A DNA stretch of 64,000 nt from Mycobacterium sp. Root265 (GCF_001428895.1 NZ_LMJA01000022.1:295000-358999), one strand, 5' to 3'. Positions 1-10,209 are shown, counted from the first letter of the stretch. Numbers and translations: made by a program. The notes: generated by a model from the sequence alone, not told the origin.

Positions 1-1
1 A

Positions 2-2533
2 AACTGGTTCGCACATCTGGATGATTCTGGACTCCTCACGGACTGCCTACACAGCGACGACGAATCCCGAGTCAATCTTGCCCTTCGAGCGCTCGCATGT
101 GGCGATGGCAAGTTCCTAGACCGGGCTGTCGAGTTGCTCGAACCCCTTGTCCACGAGTCGGACCTGTGGTCGACACGTCTAATCTGGCTTCTCCAGCAAG
201 TAGACCTCACCTCCCACCGACCATCGTTCGATCTACTCCTTGAACTACTTGATTCCGGCAAGCTCGGCGCGACGGGATTTGCAGACCGCGAGTTCTGGCG
301 CCTACACGACAAACTTCCTGTGGCTAAACCTGATTGGGCCAACCAGCTGCTCGGTCGCTATCTGGCGGAACGTATAGCTGCCGCTGGTGCGTATGGACCG
401 CGTAGCCCTATTGACACGACTGCCGAACTAATACCCCGCCAGAACCAGCTTCGCGACTTCATCATTCTCGCTGCGACGAGGCGGCCGGATTCATTCATAC
501 GCAATGTGTGGCCTGAAATTGTGCGAATTGCAGAGTCAACCATGTTCGCTGAACGAGATGATGGTGGCCGTCTCCGCCCCGACCACATATGGCCATTCAA
601 CGGGTCGACCGACCATCGGGGCGACTTTCGACAGGAGTTGCTCGCGGGGGCTGAGATCGCTTTCGCGGAGCTAGGGCGTGAAAGCCCTGATCAGCTATTG
701 GATCTAGCTAATTCTATGTCTGCGACGCCATCGGAGACAGTCGTCCATGTGCTCTTCGCTGGGTTTGCGGCAAACCCAGCGACGCTCGCTGACCAAGTTA
801 TTCGCTTGCTGGGCGCGCATCCGAACTGGCTGCAGGTGAGCTGGTCTACTGGACATGCTTGGGGTGCCAGAAGGCTAATCGCAGCGATCACACCCTTTGC
901 ATCGTCCGGTGCGCTCGAGCAGCTCACTGCTCAGTTGCTCGACTACTACCCTTTGCTCGAGCGTTCACCCAAAGCCTACCGTGAATTCGGATTGACACAG
1001 TTCACCCTGCTCGGCGGTATCCCGCCTGAATACCGGAGCCCTGGCGTTACGAAGCGGTTCGCCGAATGGCAGCGCAAGTTTGGCGTTCAAGACTTGCTCG
1101 AACCTACGGGAGTGCACGGCGGATTTGTTCAGTCTCCGCTCGCATCAACGGCTATTGATCGAATGTCAGACACTAATTGGCGCGGCGCAATAGCTCGCTA
1201 CAACGGAGACGACACAACTTTCCAAAACAGCGAGGGAACCCTTGTCGGCGGAGCCCTCCAACTGGCCAACCAACTTGAGGCCGCCGCAAAAGCTTCGCCC
1301 CGACGATTTGCCAATCTCGCTCTCACGCTTCCCGATTCCACCGATGTCCGCTATTTTAACGCGATTCTTCGCGGCGTGGCGGGCTGCGAGACTCCGCTTC
1401 CTACGGGGCTCATTGAGGAACTCTTAACCCGATGCCACACCCTTCCCGACCGTCCCTGCGGCATGTACATCGCGACTCCACTGCTCCGATCCGAGGAACT
1501 GCAGATCTCGGAATCGATGTGCGATCTGATCATCGAGTACGCGATGAACGATCCCGATCCTGGTGATGATGGATTCAGAGTCGCGGCGGACAACATCGAT
1601 GAAAACCTGCTCTACCGTGGGCTCAACTCGGTCCGCGGGGCGATCTCCGAAGTTATCGCCCGATTGATCTCTCAGGACGCTAGGAACATTGATCCTCTCA
1701 TGCCAGCCGTGCTCAGCCTGGTCAGCGACAGAGACATGGGCGTGCGATCTCTCGCAGCACGTTGTGTGATATCGCTGGAGCACTGGGAATCTAGCAACGC
1801 TGTTCTGGCATTTGAGAAGCTGGTTGACGGTTGCACTGACCATCTTCTGGCGACGCGCTACGTGTACGAGATATTGCGTGCACGCATCGTCAGTAGACCT
1901 AGTTCGGCGCGAACAGTTATCGACCGAATGGCTCGATCCGAGGTCGGCGAAGTCCAGATGCACGGGGCAATGCTGAACACGTTGGCCGCCCTGTTGGATG
2001 GACGCGCAGCCGACCTCGCGACCGCGGGAGTAAGCGGTACTGAATACCAGCGCCTCGGCGCTGCAAAGGTTTACGCCGCAAATCGCATTGGGACACGGTT
2101 TGCCGAGCAGTGCGCAGAACCCCTTGTCCTGCTGCTTAATGACGGATCGCAACTGGTCCGTGATGCGGCAGCAGCAGTGATCACTGATTTCAGTGAAGTG
2201 GAGGTAGACGAGTACAGGTCAGTCGTCGAAGCCCTCATCAGTACCCGAGCTGCTGATGAACATTGGGACGATCTTATCCTCATGGTGGGTGAATCCATCG
2301 CATCTGCACCAGATCTCGCGCTCATGATCTGCGAGAAGATACTCCTCGACACGACTGACGACCTGAGATCTTTGCAGCACCCAGACCTCGTCAGCCTAAT
2401 TCTGCTACGGGTGTCCATTGATTTCACTGGCGATACACGAACTCGCGCACTGGATTTGATCGATCTACTTCTGCAGTATGAGATTCGCTCAACGGAGCGT
2501 GCTCTCGTACTCCACGATCGCGGATTGGAATAG
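2..2533 (+). CDS. C-terminal part of a large HEAT-repeat protein, STAND/NACHT-like (5' end outside window)
   Basis: The reading frame is open from base 2 to the TAG at 2531-2533, so the gene begins left of the window; a TTG at 134 is only an internal candidate. The visible 843 residues contain no ATPase motif. They are rich in helical repeats; around residues 540-600 an NSVRG-type helix, a block ending in SLAARCVISL and a RYVYEILRAR segment resemble the HEAT-rich C-termini of large bacterial STAND NTPases, some of which are antiphage sensors. That similarity is remembered rather than searched. Base composition is visibly less GC-rich than the neighbours, which suggests acquired DNA. Function is unknown. 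Confidence 0.75.
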   Translation, partial: NWFAHLDDSGLLTDCLHSDDESRVNLALRALACGDGKFLDRAVELLEPLVHESDLWSTRLIWLLQQVDLTSHRPSFDLLLELLDSGKLGATGFADREFWRLHDKLPVAKPDWANQLLGRYLAERIAAAGAYGPRSPIDTTAELIPRQNQLRDFIILAATRRPDSFIRNVWPEIVRIAESTMFAERDDGGRLRPDHIWPFNGSTDHRGDFRQELLAGAEIAFAELGRESPDQLLDLANSMSATPSETVVHVLFAGFAANPATLADQVIRLLGAHPNWLQVSWSTGHAWGARRLIAAITPFASSGALEQLTAQLLDYYPLLERSPKAYREFGLTQFTLLGGIPPEYRSPGVTKRFAEWQRKFGVQDLLEPTGVHGGFVQSPLASTAIDRMSDTNWRGAIARYNGDDTTFQNSEGTLVGGALQLANQLEAAAKASPRRFANLALTLPDSTDVRYFNAILRGVAGCETPLPTGLIEELLTRCHTLPDRPCGMYIATPLLRSEELQISESMCDLIIEYAMNDPDPGDDGFRVAADNIDENLLYRGLNSVRGAISEVIARLISQDARNIDPLMPAVLSLVSDRDMGVRSLAARCVISLEHWESSNAVLAFEKLVDGCTDHLLATRYVYEILRARIVSRPSSARTVIDRMARSEVGEVQMHGAMLNTLAALLDGRAADLATAGVSGTEYQRLGAAKVYAANRIGTRFAEQCAEPLVLLLNDGSQLVRDAAAAVITDFSEVEVDEYRSVVEALISTRAADEHWDDLILMVGESIASAPDLALMICEKILLDTTDDLRSLQHPDLVSLILLRVSIDFTGDTRTRALDLIDLLLQYEIRSTERALVLHDRGLE

Positions 2534-2785
2534 CCAGCCCCACGACTGATTTGATGGTCCGATCTGCAACACGGCTTCGACTTCGCGCGAGCTCGCCTTG
2601 GCATAGATCCTTCCATGCTGTCCGACCGGTCACGGATTGCGCCCCGGCAAACGTCAGTAACTGACTCGGTTAGGTCCGAGAGCAATTTCCGCATGATCGG
2701 CGAGATGCTGACGGAAAGTTCATCAATCACCTTATTCGCACTGGCATAGCACAAAACTCAGGACTTGATTAGCACTCGCCATTCC

Positions 2786-3571
2786 CTAGTACAACTCCGG
2801 GCGCCGGTCGGCGAACACATCATTGTTGGCGCCCAGGGTCTTGCTCGGGTCGATGCTCACCACCGCCGACGCGACACCATCCGAGTCGGGCGTCGCGACG
2901 ATCCAGCCGTCGCGGTCGATGACCGCCGTGCCGCCGGTCCACTGCACACCACGCTCGGTGCCATGCCGGTCGGCGATCGCGGTCGGCAGGCGCGAAGCGC
3001 GCGCGGCGGCCATGGCCTGGATGGTCTCGGGCGCATGCTCGCCGGCCGGCCGCTCCGCCCGCGGCCAGTTCACCGGTAGCGCAAGCACTTCGGCGCCGGC
3101 CAGCGCCAACCGCCGTGGCACTTCCGGGAATTCGATGTCATAGCAGATCGCGACGCCGAGCCGGCCGATCGGCGTGTCCAGTACCAGCCCCGCCTCGTCA
3201 CCGAGGCTGAAGAACCGGTACTCCTCGTCCCACAGATGCGCCTTGCGGTAGCAGCCCAGCGTGCCGGTGCGGTCGAACACCAACGCCGAGTTGAACAACT
3301 GCTCGCCCACCCGTTCGCAGAATCCGATCACCGCCACCGCGCCGTCGGGAACATCACCGGCCAGCGCCGTCAGCCGCGGATCGTCCACGGCCATCGACAG
3401 CGCACGGGCCTCGTCGATGTCGTGGAAGACGTACCCGCTGGTGGCCAACTCCGGCAGTACAATCAGCCCCGGCTCGGAGGCCCGTAGCGCGGCCCGCGTA
3501 GCGGCGAAATTGTGTTCCTCGTCGCCGAACTCGATCGGTAACGCGACAGATGACACCCGAAGAAGACTCAC
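2786..3571 (-). CDS. Nitrilase-superfamily carbon-nitrogen hydrolase
   Basis: 261 residues, a full single nitrilase domain. The catalytic triad is visible: Glu41 in LPELATSGY, Lys110 in CYRKAHLWDEE and Cys143 in AICYDIEFPE. Family members cleave amide or nitrile C-N bonds with a thioester intermediate; the substrate is not predictable here. The GTG start overlaps the stop of the upstream ABC gene by 4 bp (GTGA), so it is probably translationally coupled as the last gene of a three-gene leftward operon. No signal peptide is seen, so it should act in the cytoplasm. Confidence 0.85.
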   Translation of the reverse strand: MSLLRVSSVALPIEFGDEEHNFAATRAALRASEPGLIVLPELATSGYVFHDIDEARALSMAVDDPRLTALAGDVPDGAVAVIGFCERVGEQLFNSALVFDRTGTLGCYRKAHLWDEEYRFFSLGDEAGLVLDTPIGRLGVAICYDIEFPEVPRRLALAGAEVLALPVNWPRAERPAGEHAPETIQAMAAARASRLPTAIADRHGTERGVQWTGGTAVIDRDGWIVATPDSDGVASAVVSIDPSKTLGANNDVFADRRPELY

Positions 3572-5388
3572 GCCAGCGACTCGACCCAGGCTCGGTGCAG
3601 CGCGGCGAACCGGCCGTCCCTGCTGATCAATTCGGCCGGCGGCCCGTCCTCGACCACCTCGCCGTGTTCGAGCACCAGCACCCGGTCGGCGATCTGCACG
3701 GTGGACAGGCGGTGCGCGATCACCACGGCGGTGCGGTCGGCAAGGACGGTGGCCAGCGCGCGCTGCACCATCCGCTCGCTCGGGACGTCCAGCGATGAGG
3801 TCGCCTCGTCGAGGATCAGCACCGCCGGGTCGGCAAGGAACGCCCGGGCGAACGCGATGAGCTGACGCTGCCCGGCCGAGAGCCGGCCGCCACGCTTGGC
3901 GACGCTGGTCAGATACCCCTCGGGCAGCGCGTCGATGAACCGGTCCGCGCCGACCGCGATCGCCGCCTCGCGGACTTCCGCGTCGGTCGCCGACGGCCTG
4001 CCGAACCGGATGTTGTCGGCGACGGTGCCCTCGAACATGAAGTTCTCCTGCGTCACCATCACCACATGCGAGCGCAGATCGGCTTGGGCCATATCGCGAA
4101 GATCGGTGCCGTCCAGCGTCACCGACCCGCTGACCGGGTCGTAGAACCGGGCCAGCAGTTTGACGATGGTGGTCTTGCCCGCGCCGGTGGTGCCGACCAG
4201 CGCCACGGTCTGCCCGGCCGGGATGTCCAGTGTGAGCGACGGCAGCACAGGACGATCCGGCACATACGAGAAGTGCACATCATCGAAGGTGATGTGGCCC
4301 TTCACGTCCTGCAGCCGCACCGGATGCGCCGGGTCCTCGATGTCGGGATCCTCGTCGAGCACACCGGCGATCTTCTCCAGCGCCGCCGACGCGGACTGGA
4401 AGGTGTTGAAGAACTGCGAGATCTCCTGCATGGGTTCGAAGAAGATGCGCAGATACAGCAGGAAAGCGGTCAGGGTGCCCAGCGTCATCTGGTCTTCGAG
4501 CACCAGGTAGCCGCCGTAGAGCAGCACCGCGCCGGTGGTGAGGTTGCCGGTCAGCCGCACCGCCGGCATGAAGACCGCCAGCAGTTTGAAGGCCCGCTCG
4601 TTGATCGACTTGTACTGGTCGGCAACGTCTTCGAAGATCTCCTGGTTGCGGGGTTCGCGGCGGTAGGCCTGCACCGCCTTGATGCCCGTCATGGTCTCGA
4701 CGAACTGCACGATCACCAGCGCCGCGGCCTCACGCACCTTCAGGTAGGTGCGCGAGGACTCGCTGCGGAACCACAGCGTCAGACCCACCAGGATGGGGAA
4801 CGCGCACAGGCACGCCAGCCCGAGCCGCCAGTCCAGCACGATCAGCAGCACGGCGGTGCCGAACATGGTCAGCACCGCGGTGATCAGACCGTCGAACCCG
4901 GTGGCCAGCATGTCCTGGATGGCGTCGACATCGTTGGTGGACCGGGCCACCACCCGGCCCGAGGTGTAGCGGTCGTGGAAGGCCACGTCGAGGCGCTGGA
5001 AGTGGCGGAACAGCCTGCGGCGCAGCTCGATCAGGATCTCCTGGCCGATCCGTCCGGACCGGCGCAGGAAGTACAGCCGGCTGGTGGCCTGCAGCAACAC
5101 CACGCCGCACAGCACTGCCAGGATCAGGAACAGTTCCCGCGCGGTGCCGCCGGCGACGATCGGCGGGATGCCGTGGTCGATTCCGCGCTGCACCAGCAGC
5201 GGCACCGACAGCCGGGCCGCGTTCTCCAGCACGACGACCACGGCGAGCACCGCGACCACCGACTTGTAGGGCCGCAGCAGCGATCCCAGCAGGGTGCGGG
5301 CCTCCCGGCGTCGGGAGATCGACTCGTCGATGGGCAGGTTCTCGTCGTCGGCCGAGACGGCCTTGCCGCGCCAGTCCGTGGTGCTCAC
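3568..5388 (-). CDS. ABC exporter half-transporter, canonical NBD
   Basis: 606 residues: an N-terminal six-helix exporter domain (about 40-330) and a nucleotide-binding domain (about 365-600). Walker A GTTGAGKT lies at 399-406, the Q-loop Gln at 447, a variant signature LSAGQ at 503-507, Walker B with catalytic Glu (DEATSSLD) at 527-534 and the H-loop His at 559. The GTG start overlaps the preceding half-transporter by 4 bp, so the two very likely form a heterodimer. The pair resembles M. tuberculosis Rv1272c/Rv1273c in type. The exported substrate is unknown. Confidence 0.88.
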   Translation of the reverse strand: MSTTDWRGKAVSADDENLPIDESISRRREARTLLGSLLRPYKSVVAVLAVVVVLENAARLSVPLLVQRGIDHGIPPIVAGGTARELFLILAVLCGVVLLQATSRLYFLRRSGRIGQEILIELRRRLFRHFQRLDVAFHDRYTSGRVVARSTNDVDAIQDMLATGFDGLITAVLTMFGTAVLLIVLDWRLGLACLCAFPILVGLTLWFRSESSRTYLKVREAAALVIVQFVETMTGIKAVQAYRREPRNQEIFEDVADQYKSINERAFKLLAVFMPAVRLTGNLTTGAVLLYGGYLVLEDQMTLGTLTAFLLYLRIFFEPMQEISQFFNTFQSASAALEKIAGVLDEDPDIEDPAHPVRLQDVKGHITFDDVHFSYVPDRPVLPSLTLDIPAGQTVALVGTTGAGKTTIVKLLARFYDPVSGSVTLDGTDLRDMAQADLRSHVVMVTQENFMFEGTVADNIRFGRPSATDAEVREAAIAVGADRFIDALPEGYLTSVAKRGGRLSAGQRQLIAFARAFLADPAVLILDEATSSLDVPSERMVQRALATVLADRTAVVIAHRLSTVQIADRVLVLEHGEVVEDGPPAELISRDGRFAALHRAWVESLA

Positions 5389-7187
5389 TGGCCTGCCTCC
5401 GCCAACTCTTCGTCGGCGGCCAGCAGATACCGGTATTCCGGCGCGTCGGCCAGCAGCTCGGCGTGCGTACCCACCCGGGTGACGGTTGCCCCAGAAGAAC
5501 CAACCCTGTCGAGCAGGGCGACCCGGTCGGCGAGCAGCACCGTCGAGGCGCGGTGGGCCACCACGATGCCGGTGACATCACGCAGCACCCGGCCCAGCGC
5601 CTCGGTGACCTCGGCCTCGGTGTGCACGTCGAGCGCCGACAGGGTGTCGTCGAGCACCAGGATCCGCGGGTCGGCGATGATGGCGCGGGCCAGCGAAAGG
5701 CGTTGGCGCTGACCACCGGACAGGCTCATGCCCTGCTCGCCGATGCGGGTGTCCAGACCGAACGGCAGCTCGTAGACGAACTCGGCGGCGGCCACGCCGA
5801 TGGCCTCGGCCAGTTGCTCCTCGGTCGCGTCCGGATTGCCCAGGCGCAGGTTCTCCGCGACCGACATGGAGAACAGCGTCGGGTCCTCGAAGGCGGTGGC
5901 CACGGTGTGGCGCAACGCGGGCAGCGACAGCTCACGGATGTCGGTGCCGTCGACCAGGATCGCGCCCTCGCTGACATCGTGCAGCCGGGACAGCAGCGCC
6001 GCCAGCACGGATTTGCCGGATCCGGTCGCACCGACCAGGGCGACGGTCTCCCCGGACTCCACGGCGAGGTTCACGTGCCGCAGCGCCCAGTCGTCGCTGT
6101 CCGGGAAGCGGAACCCGACGTCGACGAGTTCCAGCCGGCCGCCGCGGGGCGCCTGGCCCTCCGGTCCGTCGCTGATCGTGCGGGGCTCGTCGAAGATCTC
6201 GACGACGCGGTTGGCCGCCGTCATCGACTCCTGCGTCATCGACAGCAGGAACCCCAGTGACGCGATCGGCCACACCAGCGACAGCATCATGGTGATGAAC
6301 GCGACCAGGGTGCCCATGGTGACCAGGCCGTGGCCGGCGGCATACGCACCGAATCCGAGCACGATGATCAGCGTGATGTTGGGGATGACCTCCAGCAGCG
6401 TCCAGAACTTGGCGGACACCCCGACCTTTCGGACCTCGGTGTCGAACAGGCCGGTGACCCGCTCGTCGAAGCCGCGGTAGGCATGGTCCTCGCGGCCGAA
6501 GGACTTGATGACCCGCAGCCCGAGCGCGGATTCCTCGACGTGGGTGGCGACGTTGCCCGCCTGGTCCTGGGACTGCCGGGACAGCAGGGTGAACTGCCGC
6601 TGGAAGTGCAGGATCGTCAGGGTGATCGGCACGATGGCCACCACCACGACGACGCCGAGTGGCCAGTACATCGCCAGCAGGATGGTCGTCACCACGATGA
6701 TCTGCACGATGTTGAGCATCAGGAACAGCAGCCCGAAGGACAGGAACTGCCGGATGGCGCTGAGATCGTTCATCACCCGCGACAGCAGCTGCCCGGACTG
6801 CCAGTTGCCGTGGAAAGACATGGGCAGGATCTGCAGCCGCGCGTAGAGATCCTTGCGGATGTCGGCCTCGACGCCCATCGTCGCGCGCGCCACCAGCCAG
6901 CGCCGGATGAACCACAGCACCGCTTCCATGACGAGCAGCGCGGTGGCCGCCAGACCCAGCGTCCACAGGCCCGCGGAGTCCTTCTCGCGCACCGGTCCGT
7001 CGATGACGGCCTTGGTGAGCAGCGGCACCGACACGGTGGCGGCCAGGCTGACGAACGCCGCCACCACCATCGCGATCCAGCGGACCCGGTAGGGCTTCAG
7101 GTACGGCAGCAGCCGCAGGATGTCCGAGGACGACCTGATGCGCCGCGGTGGCGGCGCGATCGCCGGCACCGATCGCAGTCCAGACAT
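5385..7187 (-). CDS. ABC exporter half-transporter, degenerate NBD
   Basis: 600 residues from the ATG at 7187, chosen because GGGGAGGTGG lies just upstream (7192-7203); a longer frame to 7304 lacks such a site and overlaps the divergent gene. An exporter membrane domain (about 35-325) is followed by an NBD with Walker A GATGSGKS (386-393) and signature LSGGQ (489-493). Walker B reads LDDTLSALD, so the catalytic Glu is Asp514, and the Q-loop position reads Glu434 (AFEDP). These changes mark a non-hydrolysing site typical of heterodimeric exporters, paired with the variant signature of the partner gene. Confidence 0.88.
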   Translation of the reverse strand: MSGLRSVPAIAPPPRRIRSSSDILRLLPYLKPYRVRWIAMVVAAFVSLAATVSVPLLTKAVIDGPVREKDSAGLWTLGLAATALLVMEAVLWFIRRWLVARATMGVEADIRKDLYARLQILPMSFHGNWQSGQLLSRVMNDLSAIRQFLSFGLLFLMLNIVQIIVVTTILLAMYWPLGVVVVVAIVPITLTILHFQRQFTLLSRQSQDQAGNVATHVEESALGLRVIKSFGREDHAYRGFDERVTGLFDTEVRKVGVSAKFWTLLEVIPNITLIIVLGFGAYAAGHGLVTMGTLVAFITMMLSLVWPIASLGFLLSMTQESMTAANRVVEIFDEPRTISDGPEGQAPRGGRLELVDVGFRFPDSDDWALRHVNLAVESGETVALVGATGSGKSVLAALLSRLHDVSEGAILVDGTDIRELSLPALRHTVATAFEDPTLFSMSVAENLRLGNPDATEEQLAEAIGVAAAEFVYELPFGLDTRIGEQGMSLSGGQRQRLSLARAIIADPRILVLDDTLSALDVHTEAEVTEALGRVLRDVTGIVVAHRASTVLLADRVALLDRVGSSGATVTRVGTHAELLADAPEYRYLLAADEELAEAGQ

Positions 7188-7290
7188 GCGCAACCACCTC
7201 CCCTTGATTTCTAGCGCATCACACCGACATCCCCCGACATCAAATGTTCCCACGGGCGCCAACCGATTAACTGACCGTAGAACCTCAACA

Positions 7291-8085
7291 ATGGATGAGG
7301 TCAAATGTTTCCCCTTCCGGCCGAGGGGCTACCTCGAAGGCGTGCAGGCCGAGGCGTTGGGAAACCTGGAAGTCTGGGAACGACGAGCCGAGTGGCCACT
7401 AGCTGCGGTGGCGCTGATCTTTCTCATCACTTACGCCGTCGACGTCCTCGCTCAGCCCAGCGGACCAGCGGCGGAGATCGTCATTTGGACGTCCTGGCTG
7501 GTGTTCGCCATCGACTACGCAGTCAGGCTGAGCCTGGCCCCCGACCGATGGCATTGGTTCCGCAGCCACCTGTTGGACCTGTCGATCGTCGCGCTGCCGC
7601 TGCTCAGGCCGCTACGGCTGGTGCGGTTGCTGATCCTGATCCAGGTGTTGCAGCGGGCTGCAGGCAGCGCGATCCGCGGCAAGGTGGTGCTCTACACGGT
7701 GTCAGGCGCCGTGTTGCTGGTGTTGGTGGCCTCGCTGGCCGTCCTGGACGCCGAACGCGCAGCGCCGGGGGCGCACGTCACCGACTTCGGCGAGGCGCTG
7801 TGGTGGTCGGTGACCACCATCACCACCGTCGGTTACGGCGATCTGACTCCGGTCACGACAACCGGCCGGGTGATAGCCGTGCTGTTGATGATCGGCGGCA
7901 TCACGCTGGTCGGCTCGATCACCGCGACCCTGGCCTCCTGGATCGTCGAGCGCGTCTCCGATGACCGGGCCGCCGACCACGCAGTGACGACCGGACACAT
8001 TCGTGAGGTCCTCGACGAGATCGAGAAGTTGCGGGCCGAAGTACGGCGGCTCAGTGCCGCGCCGCGCGACAACACCGACGCTTAA
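7291..8085 (+). CDS. Voltage-gated-type potassium channel
   Basis: 264 residues from the ATG at 7291; an in-frame extension to 7120 is antisense to the ABC gene and was rejected. Helices near 36-55, 62-80, 95-120 (S4-like, with arginines in RPLRLVRLL), 132-152 and 193-218 flank a pore loop with the selectivity filter TVGYGD at 179-184. The C-terminus (230-256) is a charged, probably coiled-coil tail. It should form a tetrameric K+ channel in the plasma membrane. It is divergent from the ABC operon, with about 100 bp between the starts. Confidence 0.88.
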   Translation: MDEVKCFPFRPRGYLEGVQAEALGNLEVWERRAEWPLAAVALIFLITYAVDVLAQPSGPAAEIVIWTSWLVFAIDYAVRLSLAPDRWHWFRSHLLDLSIVALPLLRPLRLVRLLILIQVLQRAAGSAIRGKVVLYTVSGAVLLVLVASLAVLDAERAAPGAHVTDFGEALWWSVTTITTVGYGDLTPVTTTGRVIAVLLMIGGITLVGSITATLASWIVERVSDDRAADHAVTTGHIREVLDEIEKLRAEVRRLSAAPRDNTDA

Positions 8086-8131
8086 CCCAGCATCCCCCAG
8101 CCTGCGACGGCTATCAGGCAGTATTGGCGTC

Positions 8132-8836
8132 ATGGAAAGTGGTGCCTCGGTCTCGCCTCGGGTTCTCGTCGTCGACGACGATCCCGACGTACTCGCCTCG
8201 CTAGAACGTGGCTTGCGGCTGTCCGGGTTCGAGGTGTCCACCGCCGTCGACGGCGCCGAAGCGTTGCGCAGCGCCACCGAGACCCGCCCGGACGCGATCG
8301 TCCTGGACATCAACATGCCGGTGCTGGACGGTGTCAGCGTGGTCACCGCGCTGCGCGCCATGGACAACGACGTGCCGGTCTGCGTGCTGTCGGCACGCAC
8401 CAGCGTCGACGACCGGGTCGCCGGCCTGGAGGCCGGCGCCGACGACTATCTGGTGAAGCCGTTCGTGCTGCAGGAGCTGGTGGCCCGGGTCAAGGCGCTG
8501 CTGCGGCGACGGGGTTCGACCGCGACGTTCTCCTCGGAGACCATTTCGGTGGGCCCGCTGGAGGTCGACATCCCCGGCCGTCGCGCCCGGGTCAACGGCA
8601 CCGACGTCGACCTGACCAAGCGTGAGTTCGACCTGCTGGCCGTGCTGGCCGAGCACAAGACCGCGGTGCTGTCCCGGGCTCAGCTGCTCGAGCTGGTCTG
8701 GGGCTACGACTTCGCCGCCGACACCAACGTGGTCGACGTGTTCATCGGCTACCTGCGCCGCAAGCTCGAAGCCAACGGCGCACCCCGGCTGCTGCACACC
8801 GTGCGCGGTGTGGGCTTCGTGCTGCGGACCCAGTAG
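8132..8836 (+). CDS. prrA: Response regulator PrrA (OmpR family)
   Basis: 234 residues, nearly identical in remembered sequence to M. tuberculosis PrrA (Rv0903c, 236 residues). The receiver domain has the acidic pocket DDD at 15-17, phospho-acceptor Asp59 (VLDINMP) and VKPF near 109; a winged-helix DNA-binding domain occupies about 140-232. The ATG at 8132 gives the family N-terminus; longer frames run into the channel gene. It is followed 14 bp later by its kinase gene. In mycobacteria PrrAB is essential or important for growth and for respiratory and nitrogen responses (known from the family). Confidence 0.96.
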   Translation: MESGASVSPRVLVVDDDPDVLASLERGLRLSGFEVSTAVDGAEALRSATETRPDAIVLDINMPVLDGVSVVTALRAMDNDVPVCVLSARTSVDDRVAGLEAGADDYLVKPFVLQELVARVKALLRRRGSTATFSSETISVGPLEVDIPGRRARVNGTDVDLTKREFDLLAVLAEHKTAVLSRAQLLELVWGYDFAADTNVVDVFIGYLRRKLEANGAPRLLHTVRGVGFVLRTQ

Positions 8837-8850
8837 TCCAGACTGTCGCC

Positions 8851-10209
8851 GTGGACCTGAACGACCGGCTGTACCGCGCGCTCGGCCTACCCAAGCGCAT
8901 CCTGTCGCTGCGCACCATCGTGGTGGCCGCGGCGCTCGGCGTGGTCGCCACCGTCATCATCATCGGCACCTGGGTGTGGATCGGCATCACCAACGAGCAG
9001 TACAGCCAGCTGGACCGCAGGCTCGATTCGATCAGCAGCCTCGGTGATGTCAGCTCGCTGCTCAGCAGCGCCATGAAAGTCGACGCCGACGCCCCGGAGG
9101 GCGATCCCGACCTGGTGCGGACCGCGCGCATCGGCGGCGCCACCGTGTCGATTCCGGCCGATGTGGTGCTGCCGGAGTTCCCGGACGGTTTCCAGACCAC
9201 CACCATCAACGGCACCGAGTACCGGGTCCGGACGTTCACCGCAGGCCAGGCCTCCATTGCGCTCGGCGCGACACTCACCGACACCGAACGCCAGATCAAC
9301 TCCCAGCACCGCCGGGTGCTGATCATCAGCGGCGGTGTCATCGGCGGCACCCTGGTGGTCGGCTGGGTCATCTCGGCGGTCATGATCACCCCGTTCCGCC
9401 GGCTCGCCCAGCAGGCCCGTGCCATCAACGCGCAGTCCAATCCGGACGAGGTCAATGTGCGCGGGGTGTGGGAGGCCAGCGAGATCGGCGAGGCCGTGGA
9501 AGGCATGCTGGCCCGCATCGGCGATGAGCAGCAGCGCACCAAGGCCGCGCTGGAGTCGGCACGCGATTTCGCCGCGGTCGCCTCCCATGAGCTGCGCACC
9601 CCGCTGACCGCGATGCGGACCAACCTCGAAGTGCTCGCCACCCTGGACATGCCCGACGAACAGCGCGTCGAGGTACTCGGCGATGTCATCCGCACCCAGT
9701 CCCGCATCGAGGCCACCCTCTCGGCCCTGGAACGGCTGGCCCAGGGCCAGCTGTCCACCTCCGATGACCACGCACCGGTCGATCTGACCGAACTGCTGGA
9801 CCGGGCGGCCCACGACGCCATGCGGGTGTATCCGGAGCTGGACGTCTCCCTGGTGCCCGCACCGACGGTGCTGATCCTCGGCCTGGCCGCCGGCCTGCGG
9901 TTGGCGGTCGACAATGCGATCGCCAATGCGGTCAAACACGGCGATGCGAGCCGGGTTCAGCTGTCGGCGGTGAGTTCGCGCGAAGGTGTGGAGATCGCGG
10001 TCGACGACGACGGCTGCGGGATACCCGAAGAGGAACGCACCAAGGTGTTCGAGCGGTTCTCCCGCGGTTCCACGGCGTCGCATTCCGGTTCGGGCCTCGG
10101 CCTCGCCCTGGTGGCCCAGCAGGCCGAACTCCACGGTGGCACAGCCTCGTTGGAGGCCAGTCCGCTGGGCGGGACACGCCTGCTACTGAAGCTGCCGGGC
10201 CCGCATTAG
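8851..10209 (+). CDS. prrB: Sensor histidine kinase PrrB
   Basis: 452 residues with a GTG start. TM1 is at about 22-45, a short extracytoplasmic domain at about 46-150, TM2 at about 152-176, a HAMP region at about 178-230, then the dimerisation/phosphoacceptor helix with His246 in SHELRTPLT and an HATPase domain with N-box DNAIANAVKHG and glycine boxes DDDGCGIP and GSGLGLALV. It is the cognate kinase of PrrA, in the same operon. Its TAG stop overlaps the stop of the convergent ArfC-like mini-gene by 4 bp. Confidence 0.95.
   Translation: MDLNDRLYRALGLPKRILSLRTIVVAAALGVVATVIIIGTWVWIGITNEQYSQLDRRLDSISSLGDVSSLLSSAMKVDADAPEGDPDLVRTARIGGATVSIPADVVLPEFPDGFQTTTINGTEYRVRTFTAGQASIALGATLTDTERQINSQHRRVLIISGGVIGGTLVVGWVISAVMITPFRRLAQQARAINAQSNPDEVNVRGVWEASEIGEAVEGMLARIGDEQQRTKAALESARDFAAVASHELRTPLTAMRTNLEVLATLDMPDEQRVEVLGDVIRTQSRIEATLSALERLAQGQLSTSDDHAPVDLTELLDRAAHDAMRVYPELDVSLVPAPTVLILGLAAGLRLAVDNAIANAVKHGDASRVQLSAVSSREGVEIAVDDDGCGIPEEERTKVFERFSRGSTASHSGSGLGLALVAQQAELHGGTASLEASPLGGTRLLLKLPGPH

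Noticed and set aside
2071-2754. Minus-strand frame of 227 codons over the end of the HEAT gene
   Set aside because: Its first 35 codons look protein-like but the rest is serine/arginine-rich antisense of the HEAT gene, with no domain or ribosome-binding site.
2534-2785. Possible tRNA or attachment site at the edge of the low-GC region
   Set aside because: I found no cloverleaf, no CCA end and no repeat in this 252-bp gap.
4066-5712. 548-codon plus-strand frame opposite the ABC genes
   Set aside because: Rich in His, Gln, Arg and Gly, the usual antisense signature of high-GC coding DNA; the ABC genes on the other strand have clear motifs.
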